A stretch of 64,000 bases of DNA. It comes from Fibrobacter sp. UWR3 (GTDB taxonomy: Bacteria; Fibrobacterota; Fibrobacteria; Fibrobacterales; Fibrobacteraceae). The notes under the pieces were generated by a model. It saw only the letters and a list, made by a program, of their open reading frames with translations. It had not been told where the DNA came from and made no database searches. The position numbers and the translations under genes are program-made. Within the stretch, counting starts at the first letter, position 1; each line of letters opens with the position of its first letter. This document shows, one piece after another, positions 26,257 through 35,800 of the stretch. Location of the stretch: positions 1 to 64,000 of the forward strand of contig NZ_FRCW01000006.1 in assembly GCF_900143055.1 (NCBI RefSeq), read 5' to 3'.

Positions 26257-27417
26257 ATGACAAACGAACCCATCCAGACCGACAAGTTCCTGACCGTTGA
26301 CGACACCCGCATAATGAAGGCCGTCGCCATCACGCTCATGCTGATGCACCACCTGTGGTGTTTCGGTACCCGCACAGCGGGCGAGCCCCTCGAATACCTG
26401 TTCACGATTTTCGGGATCCCCTCCACCATCTACTTCGGGTTCTTCGGCAAGATTTGCGTACCGATGTTCTTCTTTTTCGGCGGGTACGGCACCTACCTGA
26501 GCCAATTCGGCAAAAAGTTCGACCTGGTTGGGAAACTCAAGAAGCTCTACTTCGCGTACTGGAAGGTTTTCCTGATTTTCATCCCCATCGGGTTCATCTT
26601 CTTCTCCACACAGGCGGCCTACTGCCAAGATGCCTTTATCTACACGAGGTTCTCCAATTTTACGCTGAAGGAACTCGTCTCGAACTTCCTCGGGTTCACC
26701 TCGACCTACAACAGGGAATGGTGGTTCCTCATCAGCTACGCCTTCGCGCTCATGACCTTCCCCCTCATCCGCGCCATCATCGACATGTTCTCCATGCGGG
26801 TGAACATATTCCTCGCCATCGTCGTCACCATCCTCATGACGAACATATTCCCGGGCGTCATCAAGAACGAGACGCTGGGCGTGCTCGGCAGGAACATGCT
26901 CTACATCAAGTTCTTCTGCCAGACGGCTCCCTACGCCGCCTGCTTCTGGATGGGAGCGATTGTCGCAAGGAACGGGATTCTCGACCGCTTGAACGATTCC
27001 ATGAAAAAGAACGGCCTGTTGAACCCCTTTGCAGACATCGGCATATGGATGGCGGTGATATTCCTGCGTCAGAGCGAAATTGGCGACAAGTTCGATATTT
27101 TCTTCATCCCCGCGTTGACGGTAGCGACCATCGACATCGTAAACCGGGTCCGGGTGCTCCGTAGCGGGCTTGTGCAGCTCGGCAAGCAGAGCACCAATAT
27201 GTGGCTCATCCACACGTTCTTCTGTTACTATTTCGGGATTATGTCCAAAGTGGTCACGACCCCGAGGTATGCGATTCTCTCGCTTATTTTGCTGATTGCG
27301 CTTTCGTTTGTTGCAGGCACGCTTGTTGACCTGTTCTGGAAAGGGCTCGGGATACTATGCGAAAAAGGGAATGCAATTCTGCACCCCCTTCTTTCAAGAC
27401 TGCTTCGTAAGACCTGA
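26257..27417 (+). CDS. Acyltransferase 3 family membrane protein
   Basis: 386 residues with about ten predicted transmembrane helices. The N-terminal RIMKAVAITLMLMHHLW contains the conserved His of acyltransferase-3 proteins, and the hydrophobic profile with FFGKICVPMFFFFGGYG fits that family, which O-acetylates surface polysaccharides or lipids. Substrate unknown. The gene faces the SDR gene tail-to-tail, 4 nt apart. Confidence 0.8.
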   Translation: MTNEPIQTDKFLTVDDTRIMKAVAITLMLMHHLWCFGTRTAGEPLEYLFTIFGIPSTIYFGFFGKICVPMFFFFGGYGTYLSQFGKKFDLVGKLKKLYFAYWKVFLIFIPIGFIFFSTQAAYCQDAFIYTRFSNFTLKELVSNFLGFTSTYNREWWFLISYAFALMTFPLIRAIIDMFSMRVNIFLAIVVTILMTNIFPGVIKNETLGVLGRNMLYIKFFCQTAPYAACFWMGAIVARNGILDRLNDSMKKNGLLNPFADIGIWMAVIFLRQSEIGDKFDIFFIPALTVATIDIVNRVRVLRSGLVQLGKQSTNMWLIHTFFCYYFGIMSKVVTTPRYAILSLILLIALSFVAGTLVDLFWKGLGILCEKGNAILHPLLSRLLRKT

Positions 27418-27421
27418 GCAA

Positions 27422-28159
27422 CTAGGCTTCTACCGACTTGCCCTTCTCGACGGCGTCGGCAAGGGTCATGCCCGTGAATTCCTGGGCGCTGAACCAGCGG
27501 CCGCTCTTCTTGTCGTCGAGCATCACGGAGACCATCGAGCCCGGGATAACGCTTTCGGGAGCGTTGGGGGCGTTCGGGCCGCCAAGGTCCGTGCGGAGCC
27601 AACCCGGGTCCATCACGTTCATCATCACGTCGGTGCCGTTGAGCTTGCAGGCGAAATCCTTCACGAACTTGGTGAGGGCGGCCTTCGCGCAGGCATAGCC
27701 CATCAGCTCGGGTTCATTCGCGATACCGCTGGTAGTGAGCTGCATGCGGCCAAAACCGCGCTGGATCATGCCCGGCAAAAAGTGGTAGGCAATCTTCACG
27801 GGAGCGAAGAAGTTCACGGCCATCGCGTGGTGGAAATCGTCCATCGTGTTGGTGAGGTAGTCGGTGAAGTAGTGGCTCATGAGACCCGCGTTGTTGAACA
27901 CGATGTCCACCTGCACGCCCCAGCTGTCGATTTCTGCGAGGGCGGCATCGATTTCGGCTTCGCTTTCGAGGTTGCAGCCCACGGCACGCACCTCGACGCC
28001 GTACTTCTTGAGTTCTTCCATCACGGGTTCGGCATGCGCCTTGTCGCGGCCCTGCAAGATGATGTTTGCACCGAGTTTCGCCATTTCGATGGCGGTGAGA
28101 CGGCCTACCCCACGGCAGCCGCCGGTAATCAAGGTCCACTTGCCCTTCACGTCGATCAT
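27422..28159 (-). CDS. SDR family NAD(P)-dependent oxidoreductase
   Basis: 245 residues with the classical short-chain dehydrogenase pattern: TGGCRGVGR cofactor loop, NNAG at about 90, a catalytic Ser in QLTTSG and YACAK (Tyr and Lys). Substrate cannot be read from the sequence. ATG at 28159 is the start; a promoter-like TTGCCA-N16-TATATT and a terminator-like hairpin lie in the 335-nt region upstream on the same strand, so its mRNA may carry an attenuated leader. Confidence 0.9.
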   Translation of the reverse strand: MIDVKGKWTLITGGCRGVGRLTAIEMAKLGANIILQGRDKAHAEPVMEELKKYGVEVRAVGCNLESEAEIDAALAEIDSWGVQVDIVFNNAGLMSHYFTDYLTNTMDDFHHAMAVNFFAPVKIAYHFLPGMIQRGFGRMQLTTSGIANEPELMGYACAKAALTKFVKDFACKLNGTDVMMNVMDPGWLRTDLGGPNAPNAPESVIPGSMVSVMLDDKKSGRWFSAQEFTGMTLADAVEKGKSVEA

Positions 28160-28285
28160 TTTCAATCCCTTTGCGCATTTGCGCGGTTTTCTAAAAAATA
28201 GACTTTTAAGGCCTGACTCGGGGAGTTTTTGTGCGGAAAAACGTTTACAGGTGTAAAAAGACGCAGGAACAACGCCAGAATGTAT

Positions 28286-28348
28286 AGAAAAAGCCCCTGC
28301 CGGGGTGACAGGGGCTAATTTCGTAGGCGCTTGACCCGAGGTCCTCAC
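28286..28348 (-). ncRNA. Candidate small RNA or attenuated leader upstream of the SDR gene
   Basis: On the minus strand a promoter (28356-28383) would start transcription near 28348, giving about 60 nt that begin GCGTGAGGACCTCGGGTCAAGCGCC and end in the stem AGCCCCTG/CAGGGGCT (28316-28309, 28299-28292) followed by TTTTT. This is a complete promoter-RNA-terminator unit with no open reading frame. It may be a free small RNA or a terminator-controlled leader of the SDR gene. No known riboswitch class was recognised. Confidence 0.5.
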
Positions 28349-28355
28349 GCTTACA

Positions 28356-28383
28356 AATATAATTTTAGCATTTTTTTTGGCAA
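28356..28383 (-). promoter_or_regulatory. Promoter TTGCCA-N16-TATATT
   Basis: On the minus strand TTGCCA (28383-28378) and TATATT (28361-28356) are spaced by 16 nt, immediately before the candidate small RNA. The best-formed -35/-10 pair noticed in the window. Confidence 0.6.
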
Positions 28384-28494
28384 AGCGGTTGTAAAATCTT
28401 ACTTTACACGAAAATTTGTTCTCACGGTGTTCCCCGCCGCATAAAAAAAGACCGAAGCAACGACTATCCGTTTTATTATCTTTGAAAATGCTGT

Positions 28495-29316
28495 ATGAAA
28501 AAATTTTTTCTTTTTGCAATCATTGGCATTCTTGCGGGAGCGTGCTCAGCACCTAAGGAAGAGTCGAGCGCAGGGACCGACGGCATGTATGAAGATGTCT
28601 CTGTTCCTTTTGAAGCAGACGATCCTTCCCTACTGAATTTGGCCGTCGCCGTCACCGACAGCTATTTCGTGATTGGAGCACGGCGCGGGTTCCAGCCGAA
28701 CACCTATTACACCGTTTTGACGGAACTCATCAATCCCTCATCAGAAGATTATCAAAAGAGAAAACCGGAAGTCCTATACGTCGCCATCCAGAAGGAAGCG
28801 GAAGACGACCCCGGCAAAAAGATATGGGCGCTACATTCCGATTCCAGCAAGGCGTATATCACTGATTCCACCGGAGCGTTCATCGCAATGACCGGCGACG
28901 GATTTTCGGGAGAGCGACCTCCGAATTCACTGGAAACTATCCGCAACCGGGACTTTCCACACGCAGAAATCAAGCCGTTGTCCCCGTTCAATTTAATCGC
29001 CAAGGACCTGGCTATGGTGCGTCAAGCTAGACGGTTCAACGATTTTCCCGATAGCGACTGGATTGTCCTGATACTGGAAAGCGGCAACAACAAGCGAATT
29101 CTACGCGAACTTCTCCCCCTTATGCGGGCAATCAATATTGTCGGTTTCAAGCATATCCAGGTCGGGAGGAATCTCGGCAACCTCGATACCGCAAGAAGCG
29201 TCATTGGAACTTTCCGCCTTTACGATTTCGAACCGAAACAGCTCCAACAGATATACGACGAGCTTTACCGCCCCCTGAACCTGAAGATGCCGAGACAAGT
29301 CCCATCAAAAGACTAG
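28495..29316 (+). CDS. Hypothetical lipoprotein
   Basis: 273 residues. N-terminal hydrophobic segment with lipobox (LAGAC), then a soluble domain with no family recognised. The protein has mixed alpha/beta character; a C-terminal helix-rich part is suggested by PKQLQQIYDELYRPLNL. Probably monocistronic. GC content and codon use look slightly lower in GC than the surrounding metabolic genes. Confidence 0.75.
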   Translation: MKKFFLFAIIGILAGACSAPKEESSAGTDGMYEDVSVPFEADDPSLLNLAVAVTDSYFVIGARRGFQPNTYYTVLTELINPSSEDYQKRKPEVLYVAIQKEAEDDPGKKIWALHSDSSKAYITDSTGAFIAMTGDGFSGERPPNSLETIRNRDFPHAEIKPLSPFNLIAKDLAMVRQARRFNDFPDSDWIVLILESGNNKRILRELLPLMRAINIVGFKHIQVGRNLGNLDTARSVIGTFRLYDFEPKQLQQIYDELYRPLNLKMPRQVPSKD

Positions 29317-29348
29317 TTTATCTTTTACACAACGCAACAGCCTGTTTC

Positions 29349-29377
29349 TTGCATTTGCGCCAGGCCGTAGGTATATT
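29349..29377 (+). promoter_or_regulatory. Promoter TTGCAT-N17-TATATT
   Basis: TTGCAT at 29349-29354 and TATATT at 29372-29377, 17-nt spacing, about 30 nt upstream of the regulator ATG, which also has a clear AAAGGAG Shine-Dalgarno. Confidence 0.55.
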
Positions 29378-29406
29378 TGACTCTGTAATCGAACAAAGGA
29401 GATTTC

Positions 29407-29859
29407 ATGACGACCCAAGAAATTTTGAAGAACATCCGCGAAAAGCACAACCTCACGCAAGACCAGATGGCTGAACGCATTCACGTGACCAGGCAGGCCG
29501 TTAGCCGCTGGGAAACCGGCGAGACTCAGCCGAACACCGAAATGCTCAAGGTGCTTTCTCGCGAATTCAACGTTTCCATCAATACGCTGCTCGGCGCGCC
29601 GCGTCAGCTCTTTTGCCAGTGTTGCGGCATGCCCCTCGGCGACGACGCGATGATCAGCCGCGAAGTCGACGGCAACTTCAACGAGGATTACTGCAAGTGG
29701 TGCTATGCCGACGGCAAGTTCGCCTACGCCGACAAAAATACACTGCTGGACTTTTTGCTTTCGCACATGCCTAACCCAGAAAACATGCCGGAAGCAGAAA
29801 GACGCAAGTTCTTCGACTCGCACCTTTCGCAACTAAAACACTGGAAACAGCAGGCCTAG
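29407..29859 (+). CDS. XRE-family regulator with C-terminal zinc ribbon
   Basis: 150 residues. Residues 1-63 form an HTH_3 domain (NLTQDQMAERIHVTRQAVSRWE, with NTEMLKVLSREFNVSINTLL). Residues 68-100 hold CQCCGMPL and CKWCY, a putative zinc ribbon, followed by a helical tail. This combination occurs in predicted one-component regulators of unknown signal. It precedes topB by 32 nt on the same strand and could be co-transcribed with it. Confidence 0.88.
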   Translation: MTTQEILKNIREKHNLTQDQMAERIHVTRQAVSRWETGETQPNTEMLKVLSREFNVSINTLLGAPRQLFCQCCGMPLGDDAMISREVDGNFNEDYCKWCYADGKFAYADKNTLLDFLLSHMPNPENMPEAERRKFFDSHLSQLKHWKQQA

Positions 29860-29891
29860 ACGCACATCATTTTTATATCTTTTCGGCAACA

Positions 29892-32804
29892 ATGATTCTT
29901 CTCGTCGCCGAAAAGCCCTCTGTTGCAAACCAGCACTACCGCCCGATGCTCGAGCGGATCGAGGGAGAGAAGTTCACGCAGGGCGACGGATGCCTTATCG
30001 GCAAGAACCACTGCATCACCTGGTGCGTGGGCCACCTGATTACGCTCGCGCCGCTCGACGCCTACCCCGGTTACGAGGGAGGCTGGCGGCTTTCGAACCT
30101 GCCGCTGTTGCCCGAAAAGTTCCGCCTCATGGAAATCGAGAGCACCAAGAAGCAGCTCGCGGTGGTACGCCAGATGATGGAACAGGCCGACGTGCTCGTG
30201 AACGGCGCGGATGCCGGCCGCGAAGGAAACCTGATTTTCGATTTGGTGCTCGACTTTACGCCCGCATTCAAGCAGAAGACTATCAAGCGCCTGTGGGTGA
30301 ACAGCTATGTGGCGAAAGACCTCGACAAGGCGTGGAAGAACCTGGAAGACGCCACGCAGCGCGTAAACCTGAGCTATGCCGCGCGCCTCCGCCAGCGGGC
30401 CGACTGGATGGTAGGGCTCAACGCGACTCGCGCCTACACGCTCACCGCCGGGCGCGGGAAAATGATTTCGGTGGGCCGCGTGCAGACGCCGACCTTGAAC
30501 CTGGTCGTGGAACGCGATACCCTAGTGGAGCAGTTCAAGGAACTGTACTACTACAGCGTCGTCGGCACATGGAAAGGGTACCAGGCGCAATACGTATTAG
30601 ACGATAGACGAAAGGCGAAAGACGAAAGAGATGCTTCTGAAAAGGAATCTGACAAGAAGTCCGAAGGTTTAAAAGTCGCGGTTTTTGAGAAAGAGGCGGA
30701 AGCGAATGCAGTCGTGGAGCGCTGCAAGCCGCCCGCACCGGCGACCATCGCGAAAATCGACACGCAGCAGAAGAAGCAGTTCCCGCAAAAGCCCTTCGAC
30801 TTGACGGAACTGCAAAAAGAAGGCAACAAGCGTTTCAAGTTCAGCGCCCAGCAAGTCTTGGACTGCGCACAGAACCTCTACGAAAAGAAGTTGCTCACCT
30901 ACCCGCGTACCGACTCGCAGTACCTGCCCGACACCATGAAGCAGGAGGCATACTCACTCGCCCAGAGGCTTGCAAGCCCCGAGCAGAAGGGCGTAATGCG
31001 CAACGAAAGCGAGAATTTCGTCTTCATCAACTCGAGCAAGGTCACCGACCACTTCGCCATCATCCCCACGGGAGAAACCCCGAACGGGCTGCCCGAAATG
31101 GAGCAGAAGATTTACGACTTGGCGAAGGAACGCTTTGTGCAGGCATGGCTGAAGCCGTACTTATGGAGCGAGATGGACGTCATCCTGAATGCGCAGGGAG
31201 GCGGTTCGGCAGGCTCACCGACCTTGGACATTTTCCGATTGAAACTCAAGCGGAACGAGGATTTGGGATTCCGCGCGCTGGTGAAAGAGACGAAAGACGA
31301 GAGACGAAAGACGAAAGGAAAGAAGGGCGACGCCGGCGCGGAGACCGGAAAAGCAGACGGAGGCGCCGAGGGCAAGGGCGACAGCGACGAAATCACGAAC
31401 CTGGTCGAAGCGTTCCCGGAATGGAACGTGGGCGACACCTCCCCCTTCGACAGCGTGGAACTGCAGAAAAAGAAGAAGAGCAAGCCCAAGTACTACACCG
31501 AGGCCACACTCCTTGCCGCGATGAAGACGGCGGGCAAGCAAATCGAGAACGAGGAACTCGCCGAGGCCATGAAGGATCGCGGGCTCGGAACGCCGGCCAC
31601 GCAGGCGGGCATCATCGAGACGCTCAAGAAGCGCGGGTTCATCGAGGCGCAGAAGAATTACCTGGTGAGTACCGCCCGAGGCCGCGAAGTCATCGCGCTC
31701 ATGGACGAGAAGGTGAAATCGCCCGAGATGACGGGCGAATGGGAGTACAAGCTCTCCCAGGTCGAGAAGGGTTCCCTTTCGCCGGTCGAATTCCGCGACG
31801 GCATCGTGGAATACGTGAAGCAGCTTTTTGCAGACTTGCATGCCCGCTATGCCTGCCAGTTCGAGCGCGAGGCCGCGACCGAAAAGCTGAACTGCCCCAA
31901 GTGCGGCGGCGCGCTCGACGTAGCCCCGTGGGGCTACGTGTGCCCCAATGCGGAATGCGGCTTCAGGTTCGGGCACACCGTGGCAGGCAAGATGCTCGCC
32001 CATTCCGAGGTCAAGGCGCTCCTCGCCGGCGAAACCATCGGCCCGCTTTCCGGTTTCAAGAGCAAGAAAGGCTCCGAATTCTCGGCCAAACTCACGCTCG
32101 ACAAGGACTTCAATATCAATTTCGCCTTCGAAAGCGACGGCAAGTTCCACGGGCAAAAGACGGATTACAAGTGCCCGCTGTGCGGAAGCCCGCTCGAAGA
32201 GAACAAGAACGCGATATTCTGCACGGGGGCTGCGCACTCTAAAGATCCCCAGCCGGAGCCGGGGATGACAAATGGAAAAGAGCCGGGGATGACAAACGAC
32301 TGCAACTTCACGCTTTTCAAGACCATCGCCGGTCACGCGCTTACAGCAAAGGAAATCGCGGCACTGTTCGGGAGCGGGCACACGCCGCTCATTCAAGGAT
32401 TCAAGAGCAAGAAGGGCTCCAAATTCGCGGCCGCCCTCAAGTGGGGCGAAGGCGCCGACAAGGGCCGCGCCGTATTCGAATTCCAACATCATGACCTCCC
32501 CTGCCCCGTCTGCGGTGACAGTCTGCGCTTCCGCGGCAGCACTTCCCAGCAAAGCGGCTCGTCACAAAGTGGCCCGCAAGATGCGCCCGGCGCCTACGTG
32601 TGCCCGCAATGTGGCTACGGCATACCTCAGGTGTTCTACCAGCGCAAATTCAGCGACGAGGAAGTCGAAAAACTGCTAAAAGACAAGGCGACCCCCGTGC
32701 TGGAGCCGTTCAAGAAGAACGAAACCACGTTCCGCGCCGCGCTCGAACTCCGCGAAGGCGGAAAAATCGCCTTCAACAAACTGACGGTTGAAGTTATCAA
32801 GTAA
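29892..32804 (+). CDS. topB: DNA topoisomerase III-like type IA topoisomerase
   Basis: 970 residues. Toprim start ILLVAEKPSVA, DAGREGNLIFDLV metal-binding part and active-site tyrosine in YPRTDSQYLP (about 336). The C-terminus has a Cys4 zinc ribbon (CPKCGG...CPNAEC, about 667) and three copies of the topoisomerase C-terminal repeat (LLAGETIGPLSGFKSKKG; LFGSGHTPLIQGFKSKKG; LLKDKATPVLEPFKK). Three low-complexity inserts, at about residues 235-258, 465-498 and 783-804, correspond to dispersed DNA repeats in frame. Larger than typical TopB (about 650-730). Confidence 0.95.
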   Translation: MILLVAEKPSVANQHYRPMLERIEGEKFTQGDGCLIGKNHCITWCVGHLITLAPLDAYPGYEGGWRLSNLPLLPEKFRLMEIESTKKQLAVVRQMMEQADVLVNGADAGREGNLIFDLVLDFTPAFKQKTIKRLWVNSYVAKDLDKAWKNLEDATQRVNLSYAARLRQRADWMVGLNATRAYTLTAGRGKMISVGRVQTPTLNLVVERDTLVEQFKELYYYSVVGTWKGYQAQYVLDDRRKAKDERDASEKESDKKSEGLKVAVFEKEAEANAVVERCKPPAPATIAKIDTQQKKQFPQKPFDLTELQKEGNKRFKFSAQQVLDCAQNLYEKKLLTYPRTDSQYLPDTMKQEAYSLAQRLASPEQKGVMRNESENFVFINSSKVTDHFAIIPTGETPNGLPEMEQKIYDLAKERFVQAWLKPYLWSEMDVILNAQGGGSAGSPTLDIFRLKLKRNEDLGFRALVKETKDERRKTKGKKGDAGAETGKADGGAEGKGDSDEITNLVEAFPEWNVGDTSPFDSVELQKKKKSKPKYYTEATLLAAMKTAGKQIENEELAEAMKDRGLGTPATQAGIIETLKKRGFIEAQKNYLVSTARGREVIALMDEKVKSPEMTGEWEYKLSQVEKGSLSPVEFRDGIVEYVKQLFADLHARYACQFEREAATEKLNCPKCGGALDVAPWGYVCPNAECGFRFGHTVAGKMLAHSEVKALLAGETIGPLSGFKSKKGSEFSAKLTLDKDFNINFAFESDGKFHGQKTDYKCPLCGSPLEENKNAIFCTGAAHSKDPQPEPGMTNGKEPGMTNDCNFTLFKTIAGHALTAKEIAALFGSGHTPLIQGFKSKKGSKFAAALKWGEGADKGRAVFEFQHHDLPCPVCGDSLRFRGSTSQQSGSSQSGPQDAPGAYVCPQCGYGIPQVFYQRKFSDEEVEKLLKDKATPVLEPFKKNETTFRAALELREGGKIAFNKLTVEVIK
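30597..30635. repeat. GACGATAGACGAAAG repeat inside topB (insert 1)
   Basis: tagacgatagacgaaagg and following units encode DDRRKAKDERD in topB. Same sequence type as at 4731-4775. Confidence 0.75.
31283..31320. repeat. GACGAAAGACGAGAGACGAAAG repeat inside topB (insert 2)
   Basis: Units of GACGAAA/GACGAGA encode VKETKDERRKTKGKK in a nonconserved loop of the topoisomerase. Confidence 0.75.
32244..32294. repeat. REP-like GATCCCC...GGGGATGACA element inside topB (insert 3)
   Basis: A GATCCCCAGCCGGAGCCGGGGATGACA palindrome (32244-32270) plus a partial second GAGCCGGGGATGACA (32280-32294) lies in frame and encodes KDPQPEPGMTNGKEPGMTND, splitting a C-terminal zinc-ribbon region. Confidence 0.85.
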
Positions 32805-32824
32805 CGGCAACAATGCCCATACGC

Positions 32825-32848
32825 AAAAACCGGCCCAAGAGGCCGGTT
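32825..32848 (-). terminator. Intrinsic terminator of the FISUMP gene
   Basis: AACCGGCC/GGCCGGTT hairpin with TTTTT on the minus strand, placed just past the stop of the 32854 gene and shared with convergent topB. Confidence 0.85.
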
Positions 32849-32853
32849 ATTCA

Positions 32854-35800
32854 TTATTCGTTTTTGACACAGCGGACGCTGTAATAATTATCCTTATACT
32901 CAGACATTCGTTCTATAGAATGCGATCTATCACGTAATAACATATAATGAGCATTGTAGGCATTTGATTGCGTCGCTGACCAGTATACCGCAACATAAGC
33001 AAAATCCCTAGACTGACCATATTCACCACGAGTCCAAACTCCCGTAGGAATACCATTAAAACCAACGGCATCAACGCCATTGCCATAAATCTCCCCATTA
33101 CTATCCCAGGGATGCCATCCGCTGGTTGACTTGAGTATCTTTCCACCGTAGCCTCCAACATCCTCTTCCAAAACAGCAAATTCATTCCGGCTAGGCATGT
33201 GCCAACCATCCGGACAAACACCTTGAATCAGCGTATCGAAAACACAACTGTAGTCATAACCACACTCTGTTTCTGCCTTACCTACTGCATCAGCCCATGT
33301 GTACAGCTGTCCATACAAGGTACAGTTATCAGGATCGGCATCATAGCAGCGGCTGTTGTCTGTTTGATAGTTGAGATTCTCAGCCATCCATGTTTGGTTA
33401 CCAATCTTGACAAATTTGTATTCATGGCTATCGCGAGTATCCGTAAAGGTTCCTGACAGAGGTTCTTCAACAAGATCCTTTACACAACGTACCGACATCG
33501 CAACACCCTTGGATCCGCCATTATCAGAAACAGTCACCCTGTTTTCACCACCGCGTAACCAAACAATATAATCATCTTGATTAGAACTCCAGAAATTGGC
33601 ATCGGCATCTATACCATAAGTACCACTCTTTGACCTGTATGCAGTCGGATTTGCTGAAAAGCCGTAATCATCAGTTCCATTATATTTATTGTAATTATCC
33701 TCCAACATAGTCCATCCCGTTTTTGATTTCATCGATAGACCAAAGTATTCATCTTCGCCCATATAGTTGAACAATCTTTCCCAGTCATTCTTACTCGGCA
33801 GACGCCAGCCATCTGGACAGATACCTTGGAACGGAACAACAATTGAACACGTGTCATAATAGCCGCAGCCAGTCTCGGTTGTTGTCGGAAAAACACCCGA
33901 CGAATCCATTGCAGCGCTCCATAGATACGCTCTTCCATACTTGGCACAGCTATCCGGATCATTCATGTAGCAGAAACTTGATGAATCTAATTCTGCCGTA
34001 CCCGCCTGATAACGATAATTAAGGTTTTCGGCCATCCAGACCTGTTTACCAATTGCAATTGTCTTATACACCTGACCATCACGGTCATCAATAATTGTAT
34101 CATACAGAGCTTCAAGATCGGGATTCAAGAATTCCCACGAAGGCTTATAGAACGAACTGCTTGATTCCGCCTCGCTGCTACTGCTAGAAATCAACGATTC
34201 ACCCTTGATGCAACGAACAGACCTTCCCTCTTTTACATTATTACTGGGATAAATATAGGACCGATCTTCAGGGCCGAGAAAAAGAGTGTATGCATTTTCA
34301 GAATCGTAAACAGAGGAACTCCAGAAATCGGTAAAAACGCCTACTTGAGAGAAACCAGTATATTCACCCGATACGTATCTATAGCCGGTAGGAAGTGCAG
34401 AGAAACCATAAGTATCATTTCCAACGGCATCGCCATCCCAAAGGGCCGTCGCCTTGAGATTCAAAGCTGACTCATTATTGCCATTGTCCGTTACATTCAC
34501 CAAGACCTCAAATTCCCCATCCGTCGGCAAATGCCATCCGTCAGGGCAAACATTCTTTGCTGCATTCCACGTATAGAGCCTACCATATACATTGCAGTTC
34601 TTGGAGTTATCTCCATAGCAATAACTGTCCGTTGTCACATAATTCAAGTTCTGCGCCATCCAGGTCTGATTGCCAATCTTGACGGTCTTGTACACCTGGC
34701 CATCGCGGCTGTCCGTAATTTCGCCATAGCTTATGTTGGGGTTCAGGTAATCCCATGCGGAAGTTTGCCTAAACTGCGACATATCTACATTCTTGGGCTG
34801 CACGTTTCCGCACTTTCCGTAGCTACCTATCTGGTAGATGTTAAAGAACTGCGAACCACCAGTTGAGCCCGCAAAAGTCACAACCACACCCTTGAGAATC
34901 CTGGCGGCCTCTTCGCCCGAAATTGTAGATGCATTGCCCCACCCGCCCTGCTTAAAGGACGCCCACTCTATATTTTCGACACGGTATTCGTCCATGCTAG
35001 ACAACGATGGTAGTTCTGCCGCAGGCAGGTCGCTACCGTAATCAGAAATATTTTCCAAGTCGAGCTTCAAGTACATTTTTTCAGGGCTATAATACGCAAT
35101 GCAGAGTCCCTTCCAAGCGGAAACATCGTACGTAGCCCCATTTTCATCAAGGTTAAAACCAACAGTGGCATACGGATACTCAGTATTGCCAAACCACACC
35201 ATGCCACACTTGCCCTCACACTCATCGTAGGGGTTGATTTCTGGGAATTGGATTGTTGTCGAACCGCCGCCCTCCTGATCCGTACCGAAATACCACTTCG
35301 AGCCGCTTCCAAAGTCAGTCTGAACAAGATCCAACTTATCGCTCCCCTTCCAGAGGAATCCCGACGCACCAGACTCTATCAAGGCAGAACACTTTGTCGT
35401 TTTTGTTTGACCATTGACTGTTACAGACAACTGAGCAAAATATTCTCCATCAGCAAGATAGGTTACGGTAGGTTTTATTGCTGTATTCGTTTCGCTATCA
35501 AGAGCTCCATTTAAAGTCCAGCTATATTTAGCAGTAGCCTGTTCGAGGGCACTCACATAATAGAACTGAGGTTCCCATGTGATAGTACCTGCATTAGGAG
35601 TTCCCTTACAAGTTACAGTCCAAAAAGTATTAGCCGAACTGCTACTGGACTTAACCGAACTGCTGCTAGACTTTGCCAAACTGCTGCTAGACTTTACTGT
35701 GGAGCCTCCATTGTTCCCTGGGCCACCTTCACCGCTGGAACTGCTTGACTTAACCGTGCCAGAGTTGGACCGTGTTGTAGATTGAAGGCCTATGCCCACA

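Larger units (their letters stand above)
28160..28494. other. 335-bp intergenic region
   Basis: Holds the candidate small RNA unit (28286-28383, minus strand) and, to its right, AT-rich sequence that must contain the promoter of the lipoprotein gene at 28495. The part between 28160 and 28285 shows no gene or obvious structure. Confidence 0.5.
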
